A DNA stretch of 64,000 nt, taken from assembly GCA_046318415.1 (NCBI GenBank), contig JBKCUK010000010.1, forward strand, positions 124,001 through 188,000. Direction: 5' to 3'. The position numbers and the translations under genes were made by a program. Positions 9,416-17,651 of the stretch are shown here, piece by piece (positions within the stretch are counted from its first letter, which is position 1; the number at the start of each line of letters is the position of its first letter). This stretch comes from JBKCUK01 sp046318415 (GTDB taxonomy: Bacteria > Pseudomonadota > Alphaproteobacteria > Caedimonadales > Caedimonadaceae). The notes under the pieces are model-generated. The model ran no database searches, was not told where the DNA came from, and worked only from the letters and a program-made list of their open reading frames with translations.

Positions 9416-11902
9416 GTGCGTGGTTTTCTGGATAACATAATTACAACAATCAAAGAAACTGTTTTGCAGACGTATCGCACCTTCGTACATCCGGATACAA
9501 GGCCACGCTTTGGTATCTATGTAACATTAGCATGGGGTCTTGGTCTGAGTTATGTGAGTTATGATGTGGCGCTTCGTTTGGAAGCAGAACGAGATCTTGC
9601 GACTTTTCGTCACGAGGCTGCTGGACTTTATTTTAAAATACGTAATCGACTGGATGACTACAAACAATTAATCGAGGCTGTTAAATCCTACCTTGAGGCT
9701 GATACCAACCAACAACCAGGCGAGTGGGAGTCATTTTTAAGAGAGCTCACGAAAAACGAGAATCTAACTGGATTAAAGAGTGTTGCTTACTATACGGTTC
9801 GTTCTCCCTCCTCTTCTTCGCCTTTGGAGCCTTCGCAATGCGTTTTAAGTAAATTTTATCTTCCTAAAAACGTAAGCGAGGAAGCTCTTAAGGAATGCGA
9901 TGCCGTTGCGCATCAAATCGCCCAAGCCCATCAGGAAGATGGCAAATTGGGAATGGCGATTTCTGAGGATCATGACCGCAAAGATATTCACCTTGTCATC
10001 CCAGTATTTTCACAACCACACTCAGATGGCATCAAAGGTCAACTCGCAGGATTTGCAACCCTTCAAGTGGACCTGCGGACCATCTACAAGCATATCACAC
10101 ATCCCAGCCTTAACTACGAAATCAATACTGCTGACCGCGATTCTGGCGCAATTAGGGCCCAAAGATACGAAAATTTTGCTATCGGTGATCACATTAAAGT
10201 CCAGATATGGGCCAATCATCGTGCCGATAGGCAGTCCGCACTTAAGCCCCATACATGGGTTGGCATTTTAGGCGTCATCTTTAGCTTATTGGTCAGTATT
10301 ACGTTTTGGGCTGTGACGACCACCAGTACCCGGGCCAAAATGTTAGCGGACCAAATGAGTCGCGATCTTCGGCTGACAGAGCAAAAAAATCAAGCGATCG
10401 TTCAAAACATTCCCGGTGCCATTTTTCGGGCACATATTGGTGGGGACAGCCGATATAGTTATTTCTCAGACTATATTATGCATATGACAGGCTATCCTGC
10501 TTCTATGTTTGTTTCAGGTCAGAAGCTCCTCTACGATCTTGTTCATCCCGATGATTTGGCGAAAATTGAAAAAACCGTGGGACTTTCACCACAAGTAGGG
10601 CATCGCTACACCCTTGAATATCGTATTCACGACATCAAAGGACGTGAACGTTGGGTGCAAGAGATGGGCCATGTCACGGCCGGAGACACGCTTACAACCC
10701 CCCAATTAACTGGTGTTATTTTTGATATTACCGAACGCAAACAGCGCGAATACGAACTCAAGAAGTTAAGCAAAGCTCTCGAATATGCTGTTGAAGGCAT
10801 TGCCTTTATTAATCAGGAACATAAAATTGTTTCAGCAAATGAAGCGTTTTGCTCTTTCTTTTTTCGGCCTTCCTCAGAAATGACGCATGCGCCTTGGATT
10901 CAGTACCTGGACAAAGATAGTCAATCCCTAATTGTTTCTGGTCTTGAGGCATCTCAAGGTGATTTATCTATGCAATTCATCGTTTGCCATCACGCAAATC
11001 CCCAAAGAACGACCATACTGGATGTGGTCTTAATTCCCCTTGAATTACACTTAGATAATTTTTCTGCTGCTGGGTATTATTGCTTTGCGCGCGATATCAC
11101 GGACAAATCTCTTCAGGAAAAAGCCCTAGCCAGTGCTTTGCGCGAAGCTGAGCGGGCAAGCCGTGCAAAATCTGATTTCCTGGCCACCATGAGCCACGAG
11201 CTTCGCACCCCCTTAAATGCCATTATTGGATATAGCGAAATTTTGTTCGAAGAGGCCAAGGACATTGGTCTAGATGAAGTTGCCGTCAAAGATATCAAGC
11301 GTATCAATGCGGCGGGCAAGCACCTCCTTGAACTCATTAATGATATTCTCGACGTGTCTAAGCTTGAGGCCGGGAAAGTCACACTCTTCTTCGAGGATTT
11401 TGACGTGGCGAATATGGCTAAAAGTATCACCGAAATTATGGAACCCACATGCCAGCAAAATGGCAACGTGATCATGTTAGAGATTGCTGAGGATGTGGGG
11501 CATATGTACTCTGATTTAACGAAAGTAAGGCAGTCTCTGTTCAACCTGCTGTCTAATGCTTCAAAATTTACCCATGATGGAACAATTACCCTCAGCATAT
11601 CCAAATGTGATGTGGATGACGGGGAATGGTACCGCTTTGTCGTGCATGATACAGGCATCGGTATGACAGAGGAACAAATGCAAAACTTGTTTAAGCCCTT
11701 TACCCAGGCCGATTCCTCAACGACACGTCGCTTTGGAGGGACAGGCTTAGGTCTCACCATCACCAAGCGATTTTGCGAAATGTTAGGTGGAGACATAACG
11801 GCGTCAAGTACCTTTGGTACGGGATCACGTTTTACTGTGATGTTGCCTTGTCGTGCATCGGATACGAGCAATCAAGCGGACCGCCCATCCCTCGCCTCTT
11901 AA
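9416..11902 (+). CDS. CHASE-PAS-PAS sensor histidine kinase
   Basis: An 828-aa membrane kinase. A first membrane helix (about residues 31-51) and a second (about 281-301) flank a periplasmic CHASE-type sensor. Two PAS domains follow at about 322-445 (with a YTLEYRI...GRERWVQE PAS_3 signature) and 452-570. Next come HisKA with SHELRTPLN (phospho-His near 594), an N-box NLLSNASKFTH near 709, and the ATP-lid motifs DTGIGM and GGTGLGL. It starts with GTG, and no receiver domain is fused. It probably senses a small extracellular ligand; ligand and partner are unknown. The nearest regulator is the single-domain receiver at 4.7 kb. Confidence 0.93.
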   Translation: MRGFLDNIITTIKETVLQTYRTFVHPDTRPRFGIYVTLAWGLGLSYVSYDVALRLEAERDLATFRHEAAGLYFKIRNRLDDYKQLIEAVKSYLEADTNQQPGEWESFLRELTKNENLTGLKSVAYYTVRSPSSSSPLEPSQCVLSKFYLPKNVSEEALKECDAVAHQIAQAHQEDGKLGMAISEDHDRKDIHLVIPVFSQPHSDGIKGQLAGFATLQVDLRTIYKHITHPSLNYEINTADRDSGAIRAQRYENFAIGDHIKVQIWANHRADRQSALKPHTWVGILGVIFSLLVSITFWAVTTTSTRAKMLADQMSRDLRLTEQKNQAIVQNIPGAIFRAHIGGDSRYSYFSDYIMHMTGYPASMFVSGQKLLYDLVHPDDLAKIEKTVGLSPQVGHRYTLEYRIHDIKGRERWVQEMGHVTAGDTLTTPQLTGVIFDITERKQREYELKKLSKALEYAVEGIAFINQEHKIVSANEAFCSFFFRPSSEMTHAPWIQYLDKDSQSLIVSGLEASQGDLSMQFIVCHHANPQRTTILDVVLIPLELHLDNFSAAGYYCFARDITDKSLQEKALASALREAERASRAKSDFLATMSHELRTPLNAIIGYSEILFEEAKDIGLDEVAVKDIKRINAAGKHLLELINDILDVSKLEAGKVTLFFEDFDVANMAKSITEIMEPTCQQNGNVIMLEIAEDVGHMYSDLTKVRQSLFNLLSNASKFTHDGTITLSISKCDVDDGEWYRFVVHDTGIGMTEEQMQNLFKPFTQADSSTTRRFGGTGLGLTITKRFCEMLGGDITASSTFGTGSRFTVMLPCRASDTSNQADRPSLAS

Positions 11903-12060
11903 TATAAAGACGATACCTTTGCGTGAGGGGGATCATCCACCTTTGATCATCTGGCCTTGAGGGGGAGTTTGGGTTTAAGGGTTCTCTGTGCTGCCCTACG
12001 CTCACAGTGAGGATTTGGTTTCTTGCAGGCGGACAAAAAAGGGGATAAAAAGATCATCAC

Positions 12061-12135
12061 TGGTGCTGCCGGAGAGGATTGAACTCTCGACCTCACCCTT
12101 ACCAAGGGTGTGCTCTACCACTGAGCTACGGCAGC
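12061..12135 (-). tRNA. tRNA-Thr (anticodon GGT)
   Basis: The minus strand folds as a full cloverleaf. The acceptor stem GCTGCCG pairs with CGGCAGC, the D arm is GCTCAGTGGTAGAGC, the anticodon stem CACCC/GGGTG encloses the loop TTGGTAA, and the T arm holds GTTCAATC. CCA is encoded. Anticodon GGT reads ACC and ACT threonine codons. Confidence 0.95.
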
Positions 12136-12192
12136 AGATCAAGACAACAATCGTTTAACCCAATGTGAGACATCTGGCAAGGCACAATCGTA

Positions 12193-12486
12193 ATGTCGGT
12201 AGAAAAAAACAGTAAATCAGTCGCAAGGGACCAGCAGCGTCAAGCAAAACTTGCCCGTCATGGCGCCCAGAATTCCAAGCTTGGCATGGCTTTACGCACC
12301 AACTTGCGCTTACGCAAGGCACAACAGCGCGCGCGGCAAGACATGCAGGTGAAGTCAAATAATCTCTTTCCGGACGTTGCGTGCACCGATCACCAACAGG
12401 ACTTGAGTTCAGCACACGAACAAAAGGTGCAGGATCAGCCCCCTGCTTGCATACCTGAAGGACAAGGTGGGACAAATGCTCGTTAG
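12193..12486 (+). CDS. Small basic alphaproteobacterial protein
   Basis: A 97-aa protein with a basic segment, ALRTNLRLRKAQQRAR, near residues 33-48. It resembles short conserved alphaproteobacterial proteins carrying an LRANLRRRKAQ-type motif that I recall near murA in some genomes. Function is unknown. An AAGG ribosome site lies about ten bases upstream. The C-terminal half is polar and unconserved-looking. An overlapping reverse frame (12155-12475) is less plausible. Moderate confidence only. Confidence 0.5.
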   Translation: MSVEKNSKSVARDQQRQAKLARHGAQNSKLGMALRTNLRLRKAQQRARQDMQVKSNNLFPDVACTDHQQDLSSAHEQKVQDQPPACIPEGQGGTNAR

Positions 12487-12594
12487 CACCTTGAGATCCG
12501 GCAAATCAAAGTTTTTCATACAAGACTGGCGGGTCATTTCTTTCGGTATCTAGTATACTATAAATAAAAAACAAGCAATGCGTGGGAATCCGTC

Positions 12595-12993
12595 ATGTCA
12601 GATACGTTGATCACAGCAAAAATTGAGGAAAACGGGCAAAGCCCTTACGCTGTCGATATCGAAGTTTCGGGACACCGCCTGTTGGGCGATGAGCCCGCCC
12701 CTTTTGGTGGCGGTGATCATGGCCCTGCTCCCTATGACCTGCTGACGGCTGCCCTTGGTGAATGCACGGCCATGACCATTCGTTGGTATGCACGCCAGCA
12801 AAACTGGCCTCTGGAGAAGGTTATCGTCCACATCACCCACCGTAAGGAAGAGAAAACAGACATCTTCACGAAATCCATTACCCTTCTGGGGGAAAATTTA
12901 ACATCTGACCAGCGCCAGAAATTAATGGAGATCTCAGCAAAATGCCCCATCCAGCGCACCCTTGAGGGAACTCCTGTTATTCAGACGCTATAG
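12595..12993 (+). CDS. OsmC family protein
   Basis: A 132-aa OsmC/Ohr-fold protein, a thiol-dependent hydroperoxide reductase family acting in the cytoplasm. The motif PYDLLTAALGECTAMT carries the first conserved Cys (near residue 60) and AKCPIQRTL the second (near 120), so the catalytic pair is intact. The short form is nearer the YhfA-like branch than true Ohr. It stands alone, with AT-rich sequence upstream (TAGTATACTATAAAT near 12551) that could hold its promoter. It probably helps detoxify organic peroxides. Confidence 0.9.
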   Translation: MSDTLITAKIEENGQSPYAVDIEVSGHRLLGDEPAPFGGGDHGPAPYDLLTAALGECTAMTIRWYARQQNWPLEKVIVHITHRKEEKTDIFTKSITLLGENLTSDQRQKLMEISAKCPIQRTLEGTPVIQTL

Positions 12994-13204
12994 CGGTTTT
13001 ACCCTTCATCCCCCTTATTCGCCTTTTATGGAGTTCGGTTTTTACAGCTTTGACACAATCTGCCCCCCATCTCGTCTCCTGACCTAGGAATTGCCACAAA
13101 GCGGCATTAGGCCGCCAGATAATGGTGACAAATAGTCTTGAATTAACCTATTTGGACATTATATAAGGATCGTCGGCTACTTCATCCAAACGGGAGCAAT
13201 AGAG

Positions 13205-14929
13205 ATGTCGTCTTTCAAAATTCTGGGATTCCTTGGCGTGATTTTGTCAAGCACAGCGCTTGCATCAGAACTTCGAATTGAAAATCAATGTTACAACAAG
13301 ACGTCGAAGACGGCTCCTCTTTCCTGCCAGGAAATTGGTGATATGTTCTATGCCACTCACTTGACAAGCGAATTTCCTGATAACTTTGTGATAAAAGCCC
13401 ACAAAGTCGTAAGGGATGAAACATTTGGTGAAGCATATACAGTTGTTCATGATTGTCCGCGGGGCGGAAATTTCTGGGCCCTTGGCGCAGGTATTCATAA
13501 TCATAGTGGCGCCAATTTTAATAATCACATTTTTGCTGTTGTTCTGCCCTTCAAAGAATTATACCCCCAACTCCTCAATGTTTGCCCTGCAGACATCTTT
13601 ACGCTAGGAGATTTTGATCTTAAAAAATCAAAGAATGTGCATCTTTTCATACCCCTCACTCAGAAACAGCATGTTCCGCAGACTGGAATCTCTGTCACTT
13701 ATCACTTCTATTCGGGAGATCTACGTCAATCCATCGATAATTTCTTGCATAGCAAAGGTGCACCTACGGTCATCTTGAAAGAAAAGCAAAGCCATCAGTT
13801 TTCTTATCAAGATCAGGCTTTGCTTGGTGGTGTCAATATTAATACACCAAACTTTTTTATGAATCTGTTGATAGATATGCCGCACGTCTCGTACGGTAGA
13901 GAAAAAGTAAACAATGTACCAAAAGATGGAATTTTGCCACAAATACGCTTTTTAAGTGATTTGAGGTATCAAGTGCGCGATGCCCTTGATAATGAGGATC
14001 CAAACAGCATCCTGATCCCAAAGTATAATGTTGAATCCAGATACCTGGTGGCAGACTTTATTCTCAAGAACCTGCGTGAAATATTTGGCCCTCAAGGGAA
14101 ACACCCTCTCAAAGCACATGCCCAGCCACTGATGGAACAGCTGCGTGAATTTGAGCAATATGTTGATATGTTGCGCGTTGATTTACGCTTCAGAAAAAGG
14201 TTTGGTTTCCATTCAACATTTTTGTACTCAGAATATCTCTGTGACATACACAAAATCAAATTTGGTGCAAAACGTCTTCTTGATTCGGAACAGCATCTTG
14301 ATTACTACCTAGATAAAATTAGGCAAAAGCACTCACCTACGTTGGGAGGTGGCGTTGCGGGTGAAAAGTCTATTGAGGATTTTTCAAACTTGAAGCAAAT
14401 TCTGCTATATTTGCCACCAAATGATCTCGAGCGCTTCCTATCTCTGCCTGGGATGCAAAAAACAGCCCCATTGTATCGAAATTACTATTGGCTCGACCGC
14501 TACCTACGGTGGGATTATGGTTGCATTTTCACTGGTGACAATGCCTCTCAAGAATCAGACTTTTCAATGTTCTGCAAGACTGCAAATGATGTGTTGGCCT
14601 ACCAGAATAAATACGGACGTGATAGTACATTTTTAATTTATGTATCAGGTCTGGCTGGCAGTGCTGTCGATAAAAGTATCATGTCCAACGAAATTATCTC
14701 CAAAAGGATACGCGCATGGACACAACCCCAGATTTGGTCTTTTTTAAGAGAGATTTCTCATTTCAGCATTATTTTTGAAGGTTCAATAAGAACATGGGAA
14801 ATTGAAAATACTATTGAGTCTAATACGAATTATAGCTTTCAGAAATCACTTATCGAAAAGGGATTATCATGGATACGAGGAAAAGAGCCGCAGGTTAGAG
14901 TAAATTACTCAGACCCTTTTAACTCTTAA
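13205..14929 (+). CDS. Secreted protein of unknown function (574 aa)
   Basis: I do not recognise a family. The N-terminus (MSSFKILGFLGVILSSTALA) is a good signal peptide. The mature part begins with a Cys-bearing segment and has a His/Asn-rich stretch (GAGIHNHSGANFNNH near residue 100), then long helical segments. Several cysteines are spread through the protein, as expected for a periplasmic or exported protein. Together with the next gene it sits between housekeeping genes. It could be a host-interaction factor, but nothing in the sequence proves that. Confidence 0.75.
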   Translation: MSSFKILGFLGVILSSTALASELRIENQCYNKTSKTAPLSCQEIGDMFYATHLTSEFPDNFVIKAHKVVRDETFGEAYTVVHDCPRGGNFWALGAGIHNHSGANFNNHIFAVVLPFKELYPQLLNVCPADIFTLGDFDLKKSKNVHLFIPLTQKQHVPQTGISVTYHFYSGDLRQSIDNFLHSKGAPTVILKEKQSHQFSYQDQALLGGVNINTPNFFMNLLIDMPHVSYGREKVNNVPKDGILPQIRFLSDLRYQVRDALDNEDPNSILIPKYNVESRYLVADFILKNLREIFGPQGKHPLKAHAQPLMEQLREFEQYVDMLRVDLRFRKRFGFHSTFLYSEYLCDIHKIKFGAKRLLDSEQHLDYYLDKIRQKHSPTLGGGVAGEKSIEDFSNLKQILLYLPPNDLERFLSLPGMQKTAPLYRNYYWLDRYLRWDYGCIFTGDNASQESDFSMFCKTANDVLAYQNKYGRDSTFLIYVSGLAGSAVDKSIMSNEIISKRIRAWTQPQIWSFLREISHFSIIFEGSIRTWEIENTIESNTNYSFQKSLIEKGLSWIRGKEPQVRVNYSDPFNS

Positions 14930-14992
14930 CTCTCCCTAAAAGCGCTCGAGGAAAACTCAAAAGCGTCTTTTAGAACAAGATAAAACAATAGT

Positions 14993-15038
14993 TGCCGTTC
15001 TCGGGTTTATTTCCACGCGAACGGCACCTCTTTTTCTC
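14993..15038 (+). terminator. Rho-independent terminator candidate
   Basis: Perfect 8-bp arms TGCCGTTC and GAACGGCA are separated by 18 bases and followed by CCTCTTTTTCTC. It lies about 60 bp after the 574-aa gene and likely ends its transcript. Confidence 0.6.
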
Positions 15039-15108
15039 GAAAAATTTCCGTCTCACCATAATGAAGCATCGATGCAATTGTGCGCGATTCAAGTTATGGA
15101 GAACTCAA

Positions 15109-15723
15109 ATGACCAAAATATCCTTATACCTTTGTGCTCTTTTTGCACTTTGCATCCGAGGCTTCACGCTTTGCGCCTGCGATCTGAACTGTGGGGAACA
15201 TAATTGCGGGGAGTGCCGCACGAACATTGGACCATCCATATACGGCAGCACCGGTAAGTGGGCAGATAGAGTCACGCCCAAAAGAGACTGGGAATGTACC
15301 AAAGTGGAAGACCTTGAAGAACCCTCTTTAAAATGCGAGATGTGCGAAAAAGAGACGCTTCGCTATGTCCACCACATGCGTCATCCGACTTTTGCCCAAC
15401 GCCTTCGGGTGGGCTGCATTTGTGCTGGCCATATGGAGGGCGATCTTGATGGCGCCCAAAACAGGGAAAGCGCCTATAAAAGTTACTTCAATCGCAAGAA
15501 AACCTGGCTTAATCAAAAATGGAAAACATCGAAAAAAGGTAGCCCCTATCTTCGTAAAGACAAGCATGTGACGGTCATTTCAAAGAGTCAGTTTGGAGGA
15601 TTTTCAGCATGCATCGATAAGTCTTTCTTGCGCCAAAACTTCACGACACAAGAAGCAGCCAAAATGGGCGCTTTTGAGCATCTCTACCATCCGGTCAATG
15701 GCTTGATTTACAACGCTGATTAG
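15109..15723 (+). CDS. Secreted Cys-rich protein with putative zinc-binding domain
   Basis: About 204 aa from the ATG at 15109, which has a TGGAG ribosome site and opens with a signal peptide (MTKISLYLCALFALCIRGF...). The upstream frame from 14992 overlaps a terminator and is unlikely to be translated. A short Cys-rich segment (CDLNCGEHNCGEC) follows. Then comes a domain I have seen in otherwise cytoplasmic bacterial hypothetical proteins, with CEMC, RYVHHMRHP, VGCICAGHM and a WLNQKWKTSKKGSPYL stretch. The Cys and His residues suggest zinc binding. A secreted copy is unusual. Function is unknown. Confidence 0.75.
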   Translation: MTKISLYLCALFALCIRGFTLCACDLNCGEHNCGECRTNIGPSIYGSTGKWADRVTPKRDWECTKVEDLEEPSLKCEMCEKETLRYVHHMRHPTFAQRLRVGCICAGHMEGDLDGAQNRESAYKSYFNRKKTWLNQKWKTSKKGSPYLRKDKHVTVISKSQFGGFSACIDKSFLRQNFTTQEAAKMGAFEHLYHPVNGLIYNAD

Positions 15724-15768
15724 AGGAAAGTCAGACCTTCTTTTTCAACGATTAACGGGCTCCCTGCC

Positions 15769-15804
15769 CTCCAGGCTCTGTCCCAGAGGGGAAAGGGCCT
15801 GGAG
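15769..15804. terminator. Stem-loop between convergent genes
   Basis: Perfect 8-bp arms CTCCAGGC and GCCTGGAG with a 20-base spacer lie between two convergent genes. It may aid termination; there is no T-run. Confidence 0.3.
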
Positions 15805-15931
15805 CGGTGAGCCTACAAAATAAGAGGTGACTTAGGTCAACGGGACCGCGATCCTCAGTCCTCTGGGCAGAACCCAATGGGACCTGCACGTCCGCCCGTC
15901 ATATTGATATTTCTCAGTTTTTAATTGATCT

Positions 15932-16717
15932 TCAAAACTCGAGATGCAGGCCGTCATATCCGGGCTCGACCCCTTTGGGCAAGGTCCGGTAAAGGGTCTG
16001 GTAATCTAGCTCATGACCCATGTGGCTGAGAATCGCGCGCTTGGGTTGCACCCGCTGAATGGCACGCAGCGTCAACGGCAGGTGGTTATGGGTCGGCTTT
16101 GGCAGCTTTCCAAGGCAATCCACAATCCATGTCTCGACACCATCCAGCATGGCGTATGACGTGTCTTCCATAAAATTAAAATCAATGCTGTACGCAAGAG
16201 AGCCAAAGCGAAAACCGAGTGAGCTGCCCTCACCATGGCGTTGGGGGATCACGTTGATCAAGACCCCGTCTAGATTGAGACGACCTTCAATGACATGGGC
16301 TTCAAGGGCGCGGTTATAAATAGGATTACTGGGCCTGAACAGATAGGAAAAACGTTGCTGCAAATCAGCAACAGTGCCCGCGTCCCCATAAATGGGAAGC
16401 GGGACTCCCCCGCGGGCATAGACCAGGGATCGCAAGCAATCAAGACCACCCGTGTGATCCGCGTGGGCATGGGTGATTAAGATGGCATCTAGATCGCCAA
16501 TGGCGTTATCCAAAAGCTGATTGCGGATATCAGGTCCAGCGTCCACCAGGATACGCTTACCCCGATAGCATACATAAAGTGCACTTCGCCGGCGCCGGTT
16601 CTTGGGCTCGGTTGGATCGCAAGCCCCCCAAAACCCACCCGGTGTGGTGGAAACCGAGGGAACCCCCATGGAGCTGCCACAGCCCAAGAGGATCGCGAAG
16701 TTTTTCCCCTCAGACAT
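15932..16717 (-). CDS. MBL-fold metallohydrolase
   Basis: A 261-aa metallo-beta-lactamase-fold hydrolase related to the PhnP/lipoate-ligase-like phosphodiesterases. It has the N-terminal GCGSSMGVPS, an LVDAGPDIRNQL strand-loop, the metal motif HAHADHTGG, and later metal ligands in the NHLPL and SHMGHE segments. The CDPTEPKNRRRRS loop is characteristic of this group, which in alphaproteobacteria is commonly encoded after metG and tatD. Its start overlaps the tatD stop by 8 bp, so the pair is translationally coupled. The substrate is probably a phosphodiester or cyclic nucleotide but is not established. Confidence 0.88.
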   Translation of the reverse strand: MSEGKNFAILLGCGSSMGVPSVSTTPGGFWGACDPTEPKNRRRRSALYVCYRGKRILVDAGPDIRNQLLDNAIGDLDAILITHAHADHTGGLDCLRSLVYARGGVPLPIYGDAGTVADLQQRFSYLFRPSNPIYNRALEAHVIEGRLNLDGVLINVIPQRHGEGSSLGFRFGSLAYSIDFNFMEDTSYAMLDGVETWIVDCLGKLPKPTHNHLPLTLRAIQRVQPKRAILSHMGHELDYQTLYRTLPKGVEPGYDGLHLEF

Positions 16718-17522
16718 GAAGGGAGGTAACCTTTGCCTTATTAAAAAGGGTAAAGAAGTTTTTCGTCGTCTGGTGGGCGAGATCCTCCATCGTCATTCCT
16801 TTAAGTTCAGCCACTACTTTTGCTGTCTCAAGCATCATGGCAGGCTCATTGCGCTGGCCGCGATGGGGAACGGGTGCCAGATAAGGCGCATCGGTCTCGA
16901 GAAGAATGCGATCTAGTGGAAGCCCTCTCACAATCTCGCGCAACTCTACGGCCTTTTTAAAGGTAATGATGCCTGAGAGGGAGATGTAAAAGCCCAGTTT
17001 GAGGGCTTCTGTGGCAAGATAAGAGGTGCCGCTAAAGCAATGGATGACGCCTCTGACTCCAGGATTTGCCGCTATCATCGCAATGGTCTCTTCTTCCGCA
17101 TCCCTCGTGTGGATGCTCATGGGAAGGTCCAGCTCCTTTGCCACACCAATTTGGGCCTGAAAGACATCACGTTGAGCCTGTTTTGGGCTGTGTTCGTAAT
17201 AAAAATCAAGGCCTGCTTCTCCAATGCCGATGACTTTGGCATCCTGGCACGCCGCCCGCAGATTTTCCTGAATCCCGACCAATCCATAGGTGGCAAGCGT
17301 GGGCTCTGCTTCGTGGGGATGCACGCCCGCGGTGCAGTAAATGTGGTCATGGGCGGCAATAATGCCCCGCAATTCCAAGATTTCTTCAATTTTTGTGCAT
17401 ATGGTCAGCAACGTGGAGACGCCGGCCGCCCGGGCATTGGCGATGACTTGCTCCATATCCTGACCAAAGTCTTCAAAATTAAGGTGCGTGTGAGAATCAA
17501 CAAACATGTTCATCTGTTCCAT
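16710..17522 (-). CDS. TatD family metal-dependent hydrolase
   Basis: A 270-aa TIM-barrel deoxyribonuclease-type hydrolase. It shows the start motif FVDSHTHLNF (metal-binding HxH), GIGEAGLDFYY, SIHTRDAEEE, IHCFSGT and LLETDAPYLAP, all diagnostic of TatD/YcfH. The family has 3'-5' DNase activity. Three nearby ATGs (17522, 17513, 17507) are possible starts; the shortest matches the usual family start best. It heads a two-gene operon with the MBL hydrolase. The metG gene that commonly precedes this pair is absent. Confidence 0.92.
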   Translation of the reverse strand: MEQMNMFVDSHTHLNFEDFGQDMEQVIANARAAGVSTLLTICTKIEEILELRGIIAAHDHIYCTAGVHPHEAEPTLATYGLVGIQENLRAACQDAKVIGIGEAGLDFYYEHSPKQAQRDVFQAQIGVAKELDLPMSIHTRDAEEETIAMIAANPGVRGVIHCFSGTSYLATEALKLGFYISLSGIITFKKAVELREIVRGLPLDRILLETDAPYLAPVPHRGQRNEPAMMLETAKVVAELKGMTMEDLAHQTTKNFFTLFNKAKVTSLHV

Positions 17523-17651
17523 TTGGGCGTTTCATGTCGGGCAAGGGACTCAACAAAAGTTGCATCATGATGCTAAAATCGTTGCGAGCCCGCCTTAAGC
17601 CGCATAATATCACCTAGATGTAACATTAATCCAATAAGACGTGAACAAAAC

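Noticed and set aside
12155..12475. Minus-strand frame opposite the small basic protein
   Set aside because: Overlaps the better plus-strand candidate and has no family-like motif.
14992..15723. Longer form of the Cys-rich secreted protein
   Set aside because: Its first codons lie in a terminator hairpin and would bury the signal peptide.
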